Origin: Nymphaea colorata
Taxonomy: Eukaryota > Streptophyta > Magnoliopsida > Nymphaeales > Nymphaeaceae
Direction: 5' to 3'
NCBI RefSeq assembly: GCF_008831285.2
Contig: NC_045146.1
Coordinates: forward strand, 14,275,289 to 14,339,288
Length of the DNA: 64,000 nt
Shown here: positions 1 to 13,425 of the stretch, piece by piece
How positions within the stretch are numbered: position 1 is the first letter of the stretch
How the letters are laid out: each line of letters opens with the position of its first letter
Translations under genes and position numbers: made by a program
Notes under the pieces: model-generated
What the model saw: the letters and a program-made list of their open reading frames with translations, nothing else
Database searches by the model: none
Told to the model about the DNA's origin: nothing

Positions 1-3000
1 TATCACTGATACGACCCACATTGAACGGAACAGAATCCACTAAGGATCATTTAAGACTCGAACCAAACAGGCTCAACCTAACTTTGCTTGTCCAACTTAA
101 CAAGAAATGACCTGGTCCACTGAAACCATCAACCGAATCCACTGTCAACAACAGATGGACCTGCTACACTTAATATATTCACAGATGGTACTAGTGGATC
201 AACAGAAAGTGATGGGATACCAATTGAATGGGATGCGATTTGCACAAGCCAATGGCAAGATCACATGGATCAATGGACTCCGATTTGATCTAGATTTGCC
301 AAGTTTCGCCTAACTGGACGAACCCTAATCTGATCCATGTTTGCACCTGGACTAGGAGGTGATTTTCCGAAGGTGAAAGCATACCCAACTAGCTTAAAAT
401 CCAATATACCCATTATGGTTCCAGACGTGAAACTGATATTGAAACCCACATTCAATTGCTAATCTGATTCCATTTTCTTACAAGACTCAACTAAATGTAT
501 TCGGGCAATGTTCTATAACCTGACAAATAAAATCAATGGAACATCCTTACAGATGGATCTGGTTCCCTTGCTGTAATGAGTGCTTCAAGAACCGAAGTTC
601 ACATCAGTGATACAGAATTCTCATAGGCAGTGGCTGAAATGGAAGGAAATTCAAGTGTTTCTTTGCTCCACATTCAGGGGTTCATATGCAGTTTCTTTGC
701 GGAGAGGCAAAAGACAAAAAAAAAAACATTAGCCATAAAGAACTAAAAATTCTCAATTTTCAGTTAATTTTGCAGGAGAAAAAAGCAGTCGATCTTCCCA
801 CTGGATCGTACCAGTCACCAGTAAAGACATCATATTGGCTGCAGCCCTGATACCAGATGAGTTACATATAGTTGTCATATTATGATTTTTATGGAACAGT
901 AAAAAAAATTCATCTGTTCCTACTTGAGATAGAGCCCTGCTTAATTGAACATACTGCCAGGTTCTTCTTTGGATGAAAGCTAAAGTTGACATCTGAAGGT
1001 AAACTTGACCTTCTTCTATATGTGTGTGCGTCTCTGTGGGTTTAACATGTAAATTACATGGTGCCCAATAGCTAGAATGTAAAGAGATCTGATTCAGAAT
1101 TGATGTAGCTATCACTGGATTTGACGTTATTGACTGATCAGACTCTGATTCAGTTTCAGACTAGTGAAGTACAAAAATCAAATTTGAATATTAGTATGTA
1201 ACAGAATTCAGACGACCGTCGAAATTGGGTATCTGTCAGATTAAATAAGAAAATGGTAACTGAACTTCGTGGGACTCAGATTTAATTTCTTGTTGGATCT
1301 GACTAATTGGTTTTGATTTAAATTGGTTGGAGGATAAGATCCCAAGCAATTGACATCCCTGCCGGTTACAGCTGGTTGATAATAGACAAAATCACGTCAC
1401 AGACATGCTTATCTTGATAAATCAGCACTTTCTCGGTCTCCACTATCGGAAGAGGACATGGATGCGGTGGGTTGGACTTTGATGGTTAGCAAGTAGTAGA
1501 AGTTTGAATTTGCTTGAGTACTACCTTTCTAAAAGGATAAGCAAGACATAAGCCTTGAGGCAGTAGCGCAGCCAGAAAGTCGAGGCGAAAGGGGCAGCAA
1601 GCGACGGCTTGAGGAAGCAACATCAGATTCAGATTCTCTCGAGGAAACTTCTCCAATACGGAAAAGTTAAGCAATACGTTCTTCCCAAATATTATGGGAG
1701 GTTCTTCTTTAGGGGGAAATTGCCATGCAATATGTTGTGGTCTTCTGAATGTACCGATTGGTGCATAAATTAGTATTATATGAACCCAAGTTGTTGGAGT
1801 GCCTTCTTAAAGGGTGAAAAAAAACTTGCAGCTTCATAGAATATTGTTCTCTCTTAAGAGGGAATGTATAAAAAAGGAGACCTGGTTCATGAATCAGATT
1901 GGCTTATAGAGGAAAATATCTTGGGTTGTAATCAAAGGCCACCTTCGTGAATGTAGATGAGGAGGTCCACTTGCTATATTGAACAATATTCTTGCATCTT
2001 GGTGCAACTTATTGAAGAAATCTCGCTCTGTGTGTACAATTCTCTTGGGCCGGCTCGCCGCTTTTAGATAGCAAAAGCTTCTGCTTTTAGACCTGAAGGA
2101 GAATAAAGTTCCATCTCTTTAACGAATTTCTGGTGATCCATCTCTCTTTAGCTCCGATCTCTACCACCTCCAACTTAGATCCATCGTCTGTTTACTGCTC
2201 CCTTTCCCTTCTGTCTCAACTTTCTACTGCTTTTTCAAATTTAAAATTATTCGAATTATGAGGAGTTTGAGCGACACAAAATTCAGTTTCCCGCTAAATG
2301 ATTTGTTGCTTTGGACGGGTTTTTTCATGAGTAATTGAATCTCTATTGAAATTGGAGTATGAATCTCAGAGTTCCCCTCGGTGGATGATCTAAATTTAGC
2401 AGTGTTTGCCTAGAACTTGATTTTGGAAGACAACATTCAGCATATGGATTCTAGATCAGTGTGGTTTCAACGCTAACGCTGCCAATGGGCATAAATCACT
2501 AAACCGTAGCACATGCAGTTGACTGCCTAGTTAAGCAGATAAACTGTTCTAGGGAGCCAAAAACACTTCATTTTATGTTCTTTTACTTTTCCACAGGCAA
2601 AAGCTTTGAACCTCCACCAGTAAATGTTAGGAGATGCAGCCTGTGAGAATTCGTGGTCTTGCCATCTCTATAAATTGGAGAAGAATAGTTTTTGAGGCTT
2701 TAAGTATTTCATAATTTTCATTAGCAGATAAGATTGGACATGTGCATCACGATGCTTTCAGCCTCTGCAAGTTCGTCAATGGATGAATCAAATTCTTATT
2801 CACAAATCAATGTTTCCATTTGCCTAATTGGCTTAAATGAGAAGGAAAGTGCACGCTAATCTCAAGGAATTTTATTGTTTATACACAAGCTAAAGCTATA
2901 AGGGAACTCCTATATCAAGGAATTCTTAGAGACCACGAATAAGTGACGTCAGACACTAATTATTCACTTTTTTCAATATCTAGAAGCTTACAATCCCAAA

Positions 3001-3188
3001 ACTAGTAGCTTACTTACACTTGCTCTGATCCAGATTGAGTCCTTCAATCTATGAATGATAAGCACTTCGAGAGTTGAATGAACCATTCAGCCTTCTGAAA
3101 TAACCCCCTAAGATCTTTATTGCATCCTTTGACATGGGAAAAGAATAGAAATGACAGTTAAAAACTACAGATGCAGGGCATGATGCAG
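1..3188. other. Intergenic, no gene recognised
   Basis: AT-rich sequence with short poly-A and poly-T runs. Open frames of up to 120 codons occur on both strands, but none shows a recognisable domain, codon bias or convincing splice sites. The first 500 bases have a repetitive, transposon-like texture with several near-repeats of a gatccat/ggatcaa word, but no ends could be defined. Confidence 0.5.
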
Positions 3189-4552
3189 TCATCCTCTTGA
3201 GGGCCTTTGACTGCAGCAGATGCAAGCACGGTTATCAAAGAAGCTGGATAAGTTAGGATTCTGCTCTGACTTCGCCATTTGTCTGTGTGGTGCATTAGCT
3301 CTACCAGATCGACATTTCTTCCTTGGCAGTGTAGCACGAGGGATGAAAACTCCAGTACCCTTGCTCTCTGTTCTCATATATAGTTCATATACAGCAGGAA
3401 ATGGCATGCCTGCTGGCTGTGATGCATGAGAAGCAGCCTGTTTACAGACCCACAACTCGATTATGTTAATTAAGTAAAAGAATGTTCCAGGACCAAAAAA
3501 ACAAGGTAACTAATAAATTGGTCTACATGTACCATAACTGAGTAAATATTGTATTATTATCCGCCTGACATGTTCCGAATTTATTGAGTCTATTTCTCAG
3601 GCTGTTCCTCCTAAATTATTTACAATGAAGTAACAGCCACACAGAAGAATATGTCTCAGGGCAGGATCAATCCCGACGGTTTTGAGGTTCCTATTGGGAC
3701 ATCCGTTCACCAAATAAAGGAAACTTTGAAAGGGCCCCTGATCCACAGAGCTGGAGACTTGCCTTCCACCACCCATTTTAGATGTTCATCTGTACAGAAC
3801 TAGTTATACTGCAAAGTTCTTGTGGCGCTTGTTCAAGATTAAATTCGATTAACCTATGGTGATTGAGTGGTGTTCATATATATATATATATATATATATG
3901 ATAGGCAGCAGCCAGGATGCCCTTAACTACCAGTACTGATAGCTATTTAGAAGCCATGTTCCACTATACTCTGTAAGAACGAAGCCTCCGTTTTGGGGAT
4001 GGGAATTGGATGCAGATTGATGTATTTGGGAAAGGTGGCAGTCACAAAAAGAGAAAGCGTCTCAACTCTTGCCTTAATTCCACTAACTACTGCTCTCTCA
4101 CCATCATCTCTTCCAGATAGCCACCAACAGCAGTAGTTTTGAGTAAAACCCTGACCATAATTAACTTCCCTGTTGTGGCTGTATAAGTTTTTCCAAACAG
4201 CCGAAACGTAGGTGCTCGACTCTATAATCCAGGAACTGGATTGACAGACCGCAGATGTAAACTCTTCATTAGTTCAGTTTCACATCTCAGTATCGAAGAG
4301 CCAGCTAAAGGGAGCTTTCCCTGTTCCACCCACTTCTAAACTCAACCCGCTGAGACCAGTGGAAGTGGAAAATGGATTGCATATGACATAATTCTGCTGC
4401 AGAAGGCATACCTGGAGAGAGGTAGGGGGGTTGCTGCTAAAGGAAAGCGGCTGCAGGCTCTGGTCTTCATCATCCATGATGAGCAACGAGATCTGCTTAT
4501 TGAGATCAGCAAAGTAGAGGCCGTCGTCTTCTTCTTGCAGCTTCAAATCCAT
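3189..4552 (-). CDS. Small plant-specific protein of unknown function, two exons
   Basis: Function unknown. Exon 1 is 4552-4412 (47 codons, starting MDLKLQEEDDGLYFADLNKQ) and exon 2 is 3437-3189 (82 codons plus stop), giving 129 aa. The donor is CAG|GTATGC and the acceptor TGTAAACAG; both sides are phase 0. The N-terminus has the acidic DDGLYFADLNKQISLLIMDD pattern. Exon 2 carries ESKGTGVFIPR followed by a basic PRKKCR stretch. From memory, this pairing of an FADL.KQI.LLIMDD start with an ESKGTGVFIPR core and a basic tail recurs in short uncharacterised proteins across angiosperms. No signal peptide or membrane segment is visible. I chose this ATG because the conserved-looking block begins there; the in-frame sequence upstream looks like 5' UTR. 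Confidence 0.72.
3876..3899. repeat. (AT)12 microsatellite
   Basis: Uninterrupted AT dinucleotide run inside the single intron of the 129-aa protein gene. Confidence 0.95.
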
Positions 4553-7270
4553 TTTGATTTCAACGGAGAGACCTCTGAGGGAGACCACTAGCAGTTTGAA
4601 GTTTGAACTGAAAGGGAAGGCAAAAACGGTAAGATTTATACTCCGCTGCTGAACCAAATAGGAGCAGAGAGTCCTTCGAATATTAAGTACTTCTTCCGTC
4701 AAATATTCAGAGAATCAGAAACCAACTTGCGCGACACCCACTGGTTTCCGCCAATTACGAAAGCGCCCCCCACAAGAAGGCGACTCCTCCGCCGTTACCC
4801 CTGGAAAAGCAACCTCCCCACAAGCCAAAACTCAAAAGGCTATCACGTGAGGCTTAGCAGGATAACACATCATCTATCAGATTATGATCACTTTCCTAAT
4901 AAGCATTTGAGGGATCTCATTCATATTGGTATACCCCTTGGATAATGAGCATCAAATTTGGGTTCTTTTCATTGTATTTTTCCCTGTCTTTTCATGTACC
5001 TAAGATGAGGAATGGAGATCTCTATCAGGAGGCATGGTTACTAAGTTCTGATGCAAGTGCTGGAGAAGAGGCCCCATTATCTGTACCACCACCAATCACG
5101 AGAGCTCCACGGACCAGATTTATCGCTGGCCTGGGTTTTTCAGGACAATACTTCCAAATGAGATGTCGGCCCCATTATAGATCTGGACACCGCCTTTCGA
5201 GCATGCTGGTCCACATGACAGTGGGCGCCTTCATGGAACATGAGCATGTGGCTACTGTGAACCGCCATTATTGCTTCATTGAGATGTTAAAGTTCGGGCC
5301 AGTTCACTCCCAACTAGCCAGATACATGTGAATTATGCGAATTCACTTTCGTAAACTAAGCTAGACGTCACGATTATTCAAGCAGATATTGCGAATACAG
5401 AGAATCTTAGAGTAATACAGGCTACCAAGATTTAACTTTTGAACGACAACAGTCAATATTCTGCTGTTCTTTTTGTCGAGCGGATGGTGATTCTTTCAGA
5501 TTGGTGGGAAGGCAGTGGGATGATGACGGAGAGGACTCTGACATGTGGAGGGAGAACGCTGCAATTATTTCGCCGTCCCCCACCAAGATTTCTGCAACTA
5601 GGTTGCTATCCATTTGCCGAAGGGGACGAAGCCTTTCAGATGCACCGATCCATGTAGAAGAGCTATAGCGATCCATGCATTGGCTGTGATGCTGATCCTG
5701 TTATCCACACAATCTCTCTCTCTCTCTCTCTCTCTCTCGCGTCATGTGATGCCTGGAAATTGAATGAGCCTAGAAGGCAGAATGGCCAGCTATCATGAAA
5801 GCGACTCACCATGAACAGAAGTCTTCAGATAATCTAATACTCACCACAACCGGCAGCTATGCATTAGCTATTCAGGATGCAACCGTCAGGCAGCCCGTTT
5901 ATGGAAAGGACATGGACGTGAGACAGGATCCATTAAGATTATGATCCCATGTACCAAGTGATTTCTCAGTGTTTTAGATTGTTTTTGATCAGTTCCACTA
6001 CCACTTGGTTTGATAAGATCCGCCATGATTTTCCAACATAAAAAAGATTTTCTTTAGTTAGTAATGAAATTTTGGCGTTTCACCGTTTACGAGTCTTTAA
6101 AGTGTTATAGCAGGTGCTGGGTAGCACAGTTCTAGTATGCCCTCGTATGCTTTAAGCTGAAGAATAGTAATGGCACTGAATCTGATGGGATGAATAGATT
6201 CAAATTGAAACAAAAAAAGAATAAAAGCCGAACTTCTGGTTTGGTTTTCTGAAAACAAAATCACGATTCTAATCCATCATCAAGTTTTGATGCGCTATAT
6301 GAGCCGTTGATTTTTCATGCCCTTCGTCTTCCTCTTTAGACATTCTAATGATGTAACTCACGACCTACATCTCTCTATCAAACTATATTAGATATCTAGT
6401 TATGTTGGCTTTGGAGTCGTGAACCACAAGGACAAAACGATAGACTCAATTATTGGATGTTATATAATCTTATATGCGTGCCTGCTGATAGGCATCAAAT
6501 TGAATCTTGCCCCTAAATCTGTGCATTAGATTCGATCAACGCAACTGTGAGATTCGAGATAGCGCTGTAGTGCCAACTGGTTATACGCACCATTACAACC
6601 ATCGATTGAAATACCTTGAAAAATAAATTTTTTTGTGAAGACAAAATTGAAAATAAAAAACAGTAAGAAAACTATGGAGAACATTTATTTTTTTTAATAA
6701 ATTACCAAAATATTCTTCTCCCTTTTACTGCACAAGGTGCGTCTGGTGCACATAAAGTTTCTCCGCCGAATCTTCCTGCTCTAAGTCTGATTCTTAATTT
6801 CAACTCAGGCGATTAAGCCCAAATGACGAAGGGCAAGCTCCTAAACAGGAGTGCGATTACAAAGGAAGAAGAGGATGAAGTTAGGACCACAGAGAGTTAT
6901 GGTGAGCCGGTAGTGGTACAGTGCAAGAGGGTCATCGTCCTTATCAGGCGACGGTGAAAGGAGAAAAGAGATGCGTGGTCGAGAAGAGGCAAGAGGAGGA
7001 GAGGAAGGTGGAGGCGCACTAGTGCCTAAGGGGGCGGTCGGCGGTGGGCGGCAGCTTTTCAGTTGAATGTAGGAAGAGCTGGCGTTGTGGACAATAGTTG
7101 GCAGCTGCTTTTATTCCAGTGGGGTTTGTCTAAGAGAAGAGAATGGAACTACCCCAGTTGCAGCCTGAAATTAAGTGGTCGGACTTACCTTCGATGAAGG
7201 TCAGCTTTTCTTTTATTTCTCTTACCAACCAAAACCTTCATCCAATTCTCTACCCCTTATTCTAGATCTC
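4553..7270. other. Intergenic, promoter side of the 129-aa gene
   Basis: The interval holds a perfect CT dinucleotide run at 5713-5738 and a GC-richer stretch at about 6820-7100 with no recognised gene. A plus-strand open frame at 4945-5331 has no recognisable features and is not called. The first 150 bases read as 5' UTR of the minus-strand gene. Confidence 0.5.
5713..5738. repeat. (TC)13 microsatellite
   Basis: Perfect dinucleotide tract of 26 bases in intergenic DNA. Confidence 0.95.
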
Positions 7271-7275
7271 TTTTT

Positions 7276-7562
7276 ACATGTACCTATATTATGCTTCAAC
7301 TTATATATCGGTTTCTTTTTGTAATACATGAAGTTAATATTCTAAAAAATCCAAACAAAGGTTGGCTGCCTACCAGCCCCATGTAACAACCCCTTGCTTT
7401 TCATACTTTATAAAATGTACCCATGTTATAGGTCAACTTGCATATCAGTTTTTTTTTGTAATATATGAAGTTAATATTTCGAGAATTCATTTCAAGAATT
7501 CTAAGCAATGGTTGACTACCTATCAGCCTCACCCTATCTGTTGTAGCAACCCAATAAAAGAT
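7276..7562. repeat. Imperfect tandem duplication, about 140-bp period
   Basis: Two diverged copies lie head to tail. Each runs from an ATGTACC(T/C)AT block through TTTTTGTAATA(C/T)ATGAAGTTAATATT to a TTG(G/A)CT(G/A)CCTA(C/T)CAGCC block. Copy 1 starts near 7276 and copy 2 near 7414. Both end in a (GT)AACAACCC or GTAGCAACCC word. No coding potential is apparent. Confidence 0.7.
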
Positions 7563-8585
7563 ATATTTCCAATAATTTTCATATGCCAAAAAGTAAAACT
7601 CAAATTAAAGGTTTCATTTGCACATGAAAATTTGTATTGCTTTCTTGAGTTTCCAAGCTTGAAGATCAAGCGCACATGGTTATTTTTGTTCAAGAAAACA
7701 AATTCTAAAACTATGAAAGTGGTTGAGGGTGTATATTTTTATACATATTACATAATTTCAATGTTGTGAGGCCAATTATAGTACTTGAATTGAGCATTTT
7801 GGAGCACTGTCCTTCCCCCTATACAATTCAAAACATTGGAATCTGTTTGGGTTCCATCAGGTACTGTGGGACCTTCTGCCCATCCCCCTAGGTACGCGGA
7901 ATATTGCCATTTATACGAAGGAGGTACGTTTTCTAAAGTTTTGTTGTGAATAGCCATTTGACTGTATACTAGTTTAACTGCAGGTTGTAGATCTACAATG
8001 TTTTGTTATGTTCCACCAGCAAGAACCTTTTTACTAACGCCCCCACAAAAAATTTAAAATATCTAAACTATTTTCCTAAAATCAAAGAAGAAAGGAGGAA
8101 AACAGGATTTACAAAGTTAATAACCTATCCAGTCACCGTATGTTGTTGATTTAGAGAGTATTATTATTATTTATTATTTGCTTTTTATTTTATTTTTTGT
8201 CTTATAAAAGACTATTTGAATAACTTGTGAACAAGGGTTTAGTTCACTAAACGATAAGTAAATAAATTATAGGGCTACAACATAGTAGTTTTTGAACAAG
8301 TGGATCACTCATCATAAAGAGGATGAGCATGGGTGCACATGCCCAACCAAAATTTCTTATAAATTTGTGTCCCTGCACCACCACTAGATAAGCTTCAAGA
8401 GAATGACTTGGAGTTATTGCAGAGTGAAATGGTGCAGTACCAAATACGAGATAAAATCTTCCAAAGAACAGCTCATTTCTGTCCAAACCGATGTGGAAAC
8501 AGTACCAACATTAGTGACATTGGCTTACTACATATTTGATGGGATGGAATACGACAACATTCTCAAATTACATGGGCCCATATGC

Positions 8586-8689
<104 letters not shown>

Positions 8690-8699
8690 AGTAATTGAT

Positions 8700-8930
8700 A
8701 AGTCCCAAAGCACTAGGTAAGGGACAAAAAGTCAAACTGCTTAAATGCAATGGTTATGATGTATTTTCTTGTGAATTAACCTTATAGATATGATCTTAAG
8801 AATAAATTGATGAGAAACATATATTAAATTAATCATTTTTTTAAAATGTAATTGTATTTTTATAATAGGCAAAATTAAACGGCTCTATAACATCGAAATT
8901 TTGATGATGGGCAAATCCCCATCTTTCATA
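8700..8930 (+). repeat. Copy 1 of a diverged dispersed repeat
   Basis: This segment resembles 22960-23180 in order and spacing. Both have a GGGACAAAAA or GAGACAAAAA word, a TTGATG(A/T)GAAACAT block, TTAAATTA(A/G)TCATTTTTTT and a final (T/C)ATAACATCGAAATTTT or TATGACATCAATTTTTT word. The family is not identified. Many plant hAT-like non-autonomous remnants have this AT-rich texture. Confidence 0.45.
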
Positions 8931-9047
8931 AAAACAACTTAAACTCAAACATGTTTTTGTATCAAATTAGTTTTTACAAACATATTATGGTGTTTTAAGT
9001 TTTTTATTTTTATATTGTTGCATTCATTTTTTTTTGTTCATGTATAA

Positions 9048-9125
9048 AGTGGTGGACCCCCCAAAGATATGAATGTTCTTGAATAATTAGTGCCCTTCAA
9101 CCTAAATTTCATGGCACCACCACTG
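9048..9125. mobile_element. Candidate hAT-like MITE remnant
   Basis: The sequence starts with AGTGGTGGACC and ends with GGCACCACCACTG, giving imperfect inverted ends of the CAGTGGTGG type also seen at 43252-43354. The ends are about 78 bases apart. No clear target-site duplication is visible, so this may be only part of a larger element. Confidence 0.3.
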
Positions 9126-11499
9126 AGCTGAGACCACTTGAGTCAGGGACAAAAACCATAGCTCCTAATTCTTGTTAAGAGATATTTTAAACAAAACATG
9201 AGGGTTCTAGTATGTTTAGAAAGCCACTGGTTTATGTTCCGGTGTTTAATATACGTTAATACTTTGGTTAATCAAAACTGGGGAACATGTTCCGGTGATT
9301 CTGACGATTTTTTTCTAGTAACTTGGAATCCCACAACATACTTGAAGGGGCCGTTTGGCATAAGGAACATTTTGTGAGTAGACTGTTAATCCGCCACAAA
9401 TAATGGGACAAATTCATGGAATAATTGTGTAAATAGAATGAATATGTTTCAATATTTAGAGAAGATTCATGAAATACTCACACAATGTTGTTCTTAGTCG
9501 CTGAATTCCAACTTGGTCGTTTTTTAAATCTGAATTTAGATCTAACATAAGATTGGACATTTATATGCAACCTATTTAGATCTTTACCAGATTTCAAACA
9601 AATATCAAACTCAGGTTTGATTTTTAGTTATGAAAATATTCGTTGAATATGAATTCGGCTAGTAATCGGGCCCGAAACTTTTACCAGATCAATCCAAAAG
9701 GAATCCTGATGGACACCGAGTGCATGAGAAGGACATGCCCCCAAAAGAATATATTAGAAACGTACATCTCATCATTGAGGGAGATAGGGGACTCATACAT
9801 CATATAATTGCAGTCGTATAATTGAAAAACAGTCGGCGAATTCATGTCCAGCCGCTTTATGCCCATGGCCAACTCCAGGTGTAGCCAAATGCCACCCACT
9901 TCCGTTTCACCTTTACACCTCACCTTTTTAGTACCGTCCTTCTTCATTAACTGGCAGTTTATCAATTATTTGTTGGGGATCAAGCTGTTTGCAGCGAGAA
10001 TCAACCTTTCTAAATATTAGGCGACTAATTTGGTATAAACATATCAATACTAAGAAAAAGAGAGCGAAATATCACATATATGGTTTAAAACTTAGATACC
10101 ATCACATATTGAGTTTTTCTTGTTTTCAGAACTTAATATCATCACAGATTGAGGTTTTTCTTATTTTCAAGTTTCTGGTTTTCTTGATTGCTTCCATGAC
10201 TGATAGTTTATCAACAAAAACATGGGAAAAAATAAAAAATAAAAATTGTCATGAAGCGTCCTAAGATCCCATATGATGATCATCCGACCTGATCACTTTC
10301 TCAGTTGGATCTTTCATCATACGTGCGGCCAGACACATTTGACTGCACGATCAACTTTGGGGACCCAAAGACAACTGTGGATCACTTGAAAACCAGCTGG
10401 CTTACTTATCAAAGGGTGGATTTTACATCCCACATGGGCCAGAATACTTGCCTCTGGACTTCCATCTTCCTCTATCTACATCAATAAATGAAAAGGGAAT
10501 TCCCTGATGCCCTTTTCTTTTTTGCCAAAGATGAGATTGTTTTCGCCATCAGATGTAGAGAAAAGATGGTCAATTCCTACTGTCTATAGGTTGCTTAGGC
10601 TTTCCCAGAAACTGGAAAAATTTTACAGCATCCTTGAGGGAAAAGAGAAGCGGAAGGATCCATCGACACCATTAAAGGCAACGTAATCAGATCATCATCC
10701 CGGGACCAGCAATCCACTTGAGGAATGACTATTATTTATTTCTTGTTGTATTGTTAACCTTGTTAAACAGATTACTTGAAAAAGCTAGGAAGGATGATTG
10801 AGTGACAGCATAAAAGGATGAACATGTAAAAGCAGGAATTTCATGAAATTATGAACATGGACTGCATAGTGGAGAACAGACATGACATGTGTAGGCTGCG
10901 TATCTTGGAAGAATACAGATGAGATCGCCACCCATTTCACCTCCTTGTGTTTTCTGGCCACAAGAGCCCTTCATCAACGTTGGCAGCGTACTGTCGTCCG
11001 TCCACTGCCCTCTGCTGTAGAAACTCCAACTGCACATCGAAGCAAGCCAAACAGATTCGCTCAAATCTATTGATTGCACTGTAAAGTCATAAGCATGTCA
11101 AAGCCACATGAACACACTGTAAAGCCGCAACAAGATCACGTAGGTTCACCTTTCTCCTGAAACTTCTCCAATTCATCTTCTTCTTTGCGGCTACGCAGAT
11201 TTCATGTGAAGGAAGGATTGAATGCATTCCTTTTTGCTCTTTCCCCATTGTGGCAGCAGCGTTCTTTCTTGGATGCTGAACATCGATTAGGTATGTAAAG
11301 ATATGCATGTCAATTTTCTTCCTGGATACCAATATACAGGTGTTTATCTTGCCACTTACTTCTTGTATGCTTGTTCCCCTTGAACTTCAGAAGGCCTGTG
11401 GTATGGTTTATTTATTTTAAGTTTCTTTTCAAAAACGTTAAAAATTTGCCTATGTGTGTCACAGCCATGTTACAGACAAACAAAAAGCGGTCACATTGT

Positions 11500-12450
11500 G
11501 AGATATAAACTGCAATTTTCACACTACATGGCGAAAATTGGAGCTACTCAATCAACGTTATCATTACTGAGTCTTATTGCAGAAAAAACGTTCAAGCAAC
11601 AATGAACTCATCATTGTAATCATAAAACAAATCACGCTCCAAAGGCCACATTCAAGAGATCGACCTCAAAGTGGAAAAATTGAACTTATCAAAGTGCTCC
11701 ATATGTTCACACAGTAGCTTTCACCATGCGCATAGCAAGAGAATGCTTGGAACCAACAGAAAATAGCTGCCACAATATAACTTCATTTTAATTGTACACA
11801 AAGCAAGTAAACAAATTAACTTTATCATTACCCAAAAGGTCAGGTTCAAGAATTCAATCTCAAGGTAAATGAAATAATCAGGCGACCATTCACTGTATAA
11901 GAAAATCCCCAAACCATTAGAAAGTAGCTGCTACCAACTACAACCCAGACAAAGTCTTTCATAAGGACATTTGAAAATTGCAAACCACAATCCACTGGAA
12001 TCACATACAATAGCCTTTTATCTTCTTAAGGCATCCTCTGAAAGTGCTCTGTTAGCCTGACTCATGATCCAACACCCACAATCTTCTACTCCTCAAAGGT
12101 TGCCAAAAAAATGAAATAACCAAATCTGTTTTGCACCCTCACATGATCTCAGGGAAGGGTTCTGCAAGAACAAGCTGCTCAATGGAGCAGAATGGCCAAC
12201 ATGGTAAAAGTGCCACCACTTTCCAATATGATCAGTGCTGGTGATACCAACTCTGCTGCCTTTACAGCATCCACAAGATCTCGGTTCAGCAGATACCTTG
12301 ACAATGAGCATTTTTCATGTTAGATCAAACAAACGACCAACGGATTTTGCCATCAGAAGGTCTAGTGTCAAAACGAGCACAATAATCTATGTGATACGAG
12401 AATTGAAATTATCAAAGAAAATTCCAGGACGATAGATTTCATAAGAGAAC
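11500..12450. repeat. Diverged local duplication, intergenic
   Basis: Two related stretches follow each other at about 11620-11775 and 11800-11945. Both have an AA(A/G)G(G/C)(C/T)CA(C/G)(A/G)TTCAAGA block and end in an AACCA(A/T)(C/T)AGAAA(A/G)TAGCTGC(C/T)AC word. No gene is recognised. A minus-strand open frame at 12093-12311 has no known domain. Confidence 0.4.
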
Positions 12451-12801
12451 ATCCTAAACCTAGTAATGGATTTGTATTACAAAGACCAGAATGTACATCA
12501 TATACCATCCTTTATCGAGTTGTAGTTTGTGTCTCTACATTGCAGCTGCTAGTGATTGAGCAATATTTTTGCAGGAACCAGTGACATGCGTCAGACTAAC
12601 TGAACTCCATGACTGTTCAGATGGAAATTATCCAAATAAAACCTGCAACTTGAGCAATGCCTCAACACCAAAGAGTTTGCATTAATAGACTCGAGATAAT
12701 AAACGCGTTGATTCAACTCCAGATCCATGTTACAACCCACTAATCTCCAACTTGAATAAACTCCTAACTCAAAAAGCTCTCTCTCTCTCCTTCTCTCTCC
12801 C

Positions 12802-12810
12802 TATAAATAG
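12802..12810 (+). promoter_or_regulatory. TATA-box-like TATAAATAG behind a CT-rich tract
   Basis: A good plant TATA motif is preceded by CT-rich sequence at 12776-12801. No plus-strand coding exon was found downstream, and the nearest coding-like segments are on the minus strand, so any function is unproven. Confidence 0.25.
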
Positions 12811-12950
12811 CTCCCAGTAAATCTTTCACGGAACAAAACCATAACAACCAGCAAATCCAGTTGCAAGCATTAACTAGATAATCAAGACAAGCATAAAAAA
12901 TAAAAAGTACCCACGATCACTTTCCAATCCAAAATTGCAAAATTAAACAC

Positions 12951-13401
12951 CTGGAGGACGGTTGTGCCGTTAACCTGCATCGCATATTGTTCTGTACCAG
13001 ACCAAGCCTTCGACAATCTCATCTGCAGAGTTTGAACAGAAAAAGAGGAAATTTCCATAAATGAAACAGAAAATTAATGTCAACTATTATCTATCCCGAA
13101 AGACATTATACAACGGAAGAGCATCATAATAATAAGTAAAGAGGAAACCATTATAATTCTATACTCTACTCATCCCCATCCATCTCCATCTCTGCATAAG
13201 CAAATAAAACAACATACTGATATCTCTTAGCTCTGAGAAACTTTCTTTATCACGGTCACTCTCCCTGCAAACACGGCATACTTTTAGTGGTGCAAAACCA
13301 AAAGTTAAAACCAACTAATATTAGTATTTGATCAATTATTAATGGGTAGCATACTTACATCTCTTAGCTTTGAGAAATTTTATTTGTCACGGTCAGTCTC
13401 C
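12951..13401 (-). other. Exon-like segments of an unidentified gene or pseudogene
   Basis: On the minus strand a 72-base segment (13022-12951) sits between CTCTGCAG and CAG|GTGTTT. It reads as 24 codons starting MRLSKAWSGTEQYAMQ. A 43-base segment at 13401-13359 lies between TTTGCAG and a GTAAGT donor, with a second copy 137 bases away (from 13264). The 13264 copy is open (ESDRDKESFSELRD) but has lost the GT donor; the 13401 copy keeps the donor but has a stop in that frame. The adjacent open frame at 13754-13494 might belong to the same locus. I could not identify the protein or connect the pieces into a gene. Confidence 0.35.
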
Positions 13402-13425
13402 CTGCAAACATGACATACTTTTAGT
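13222..13425. repeat. Tandem duplication, 137-bp period
   Basis: The block ATCTCTTAGCT.TGAGAAA through CCCTGCAAACA and CATACTTTTAGTG occurs at 13222 and again at 13359. The 137-base spacing carries the exon-like segment described for this interval. Confidence 0.8.

Noticed and set aside
753-1115. 120-codon minus-strand open frame
   Set aside because: No domain or conserved pattern; expected by chance in AT-rich DNA of this length.
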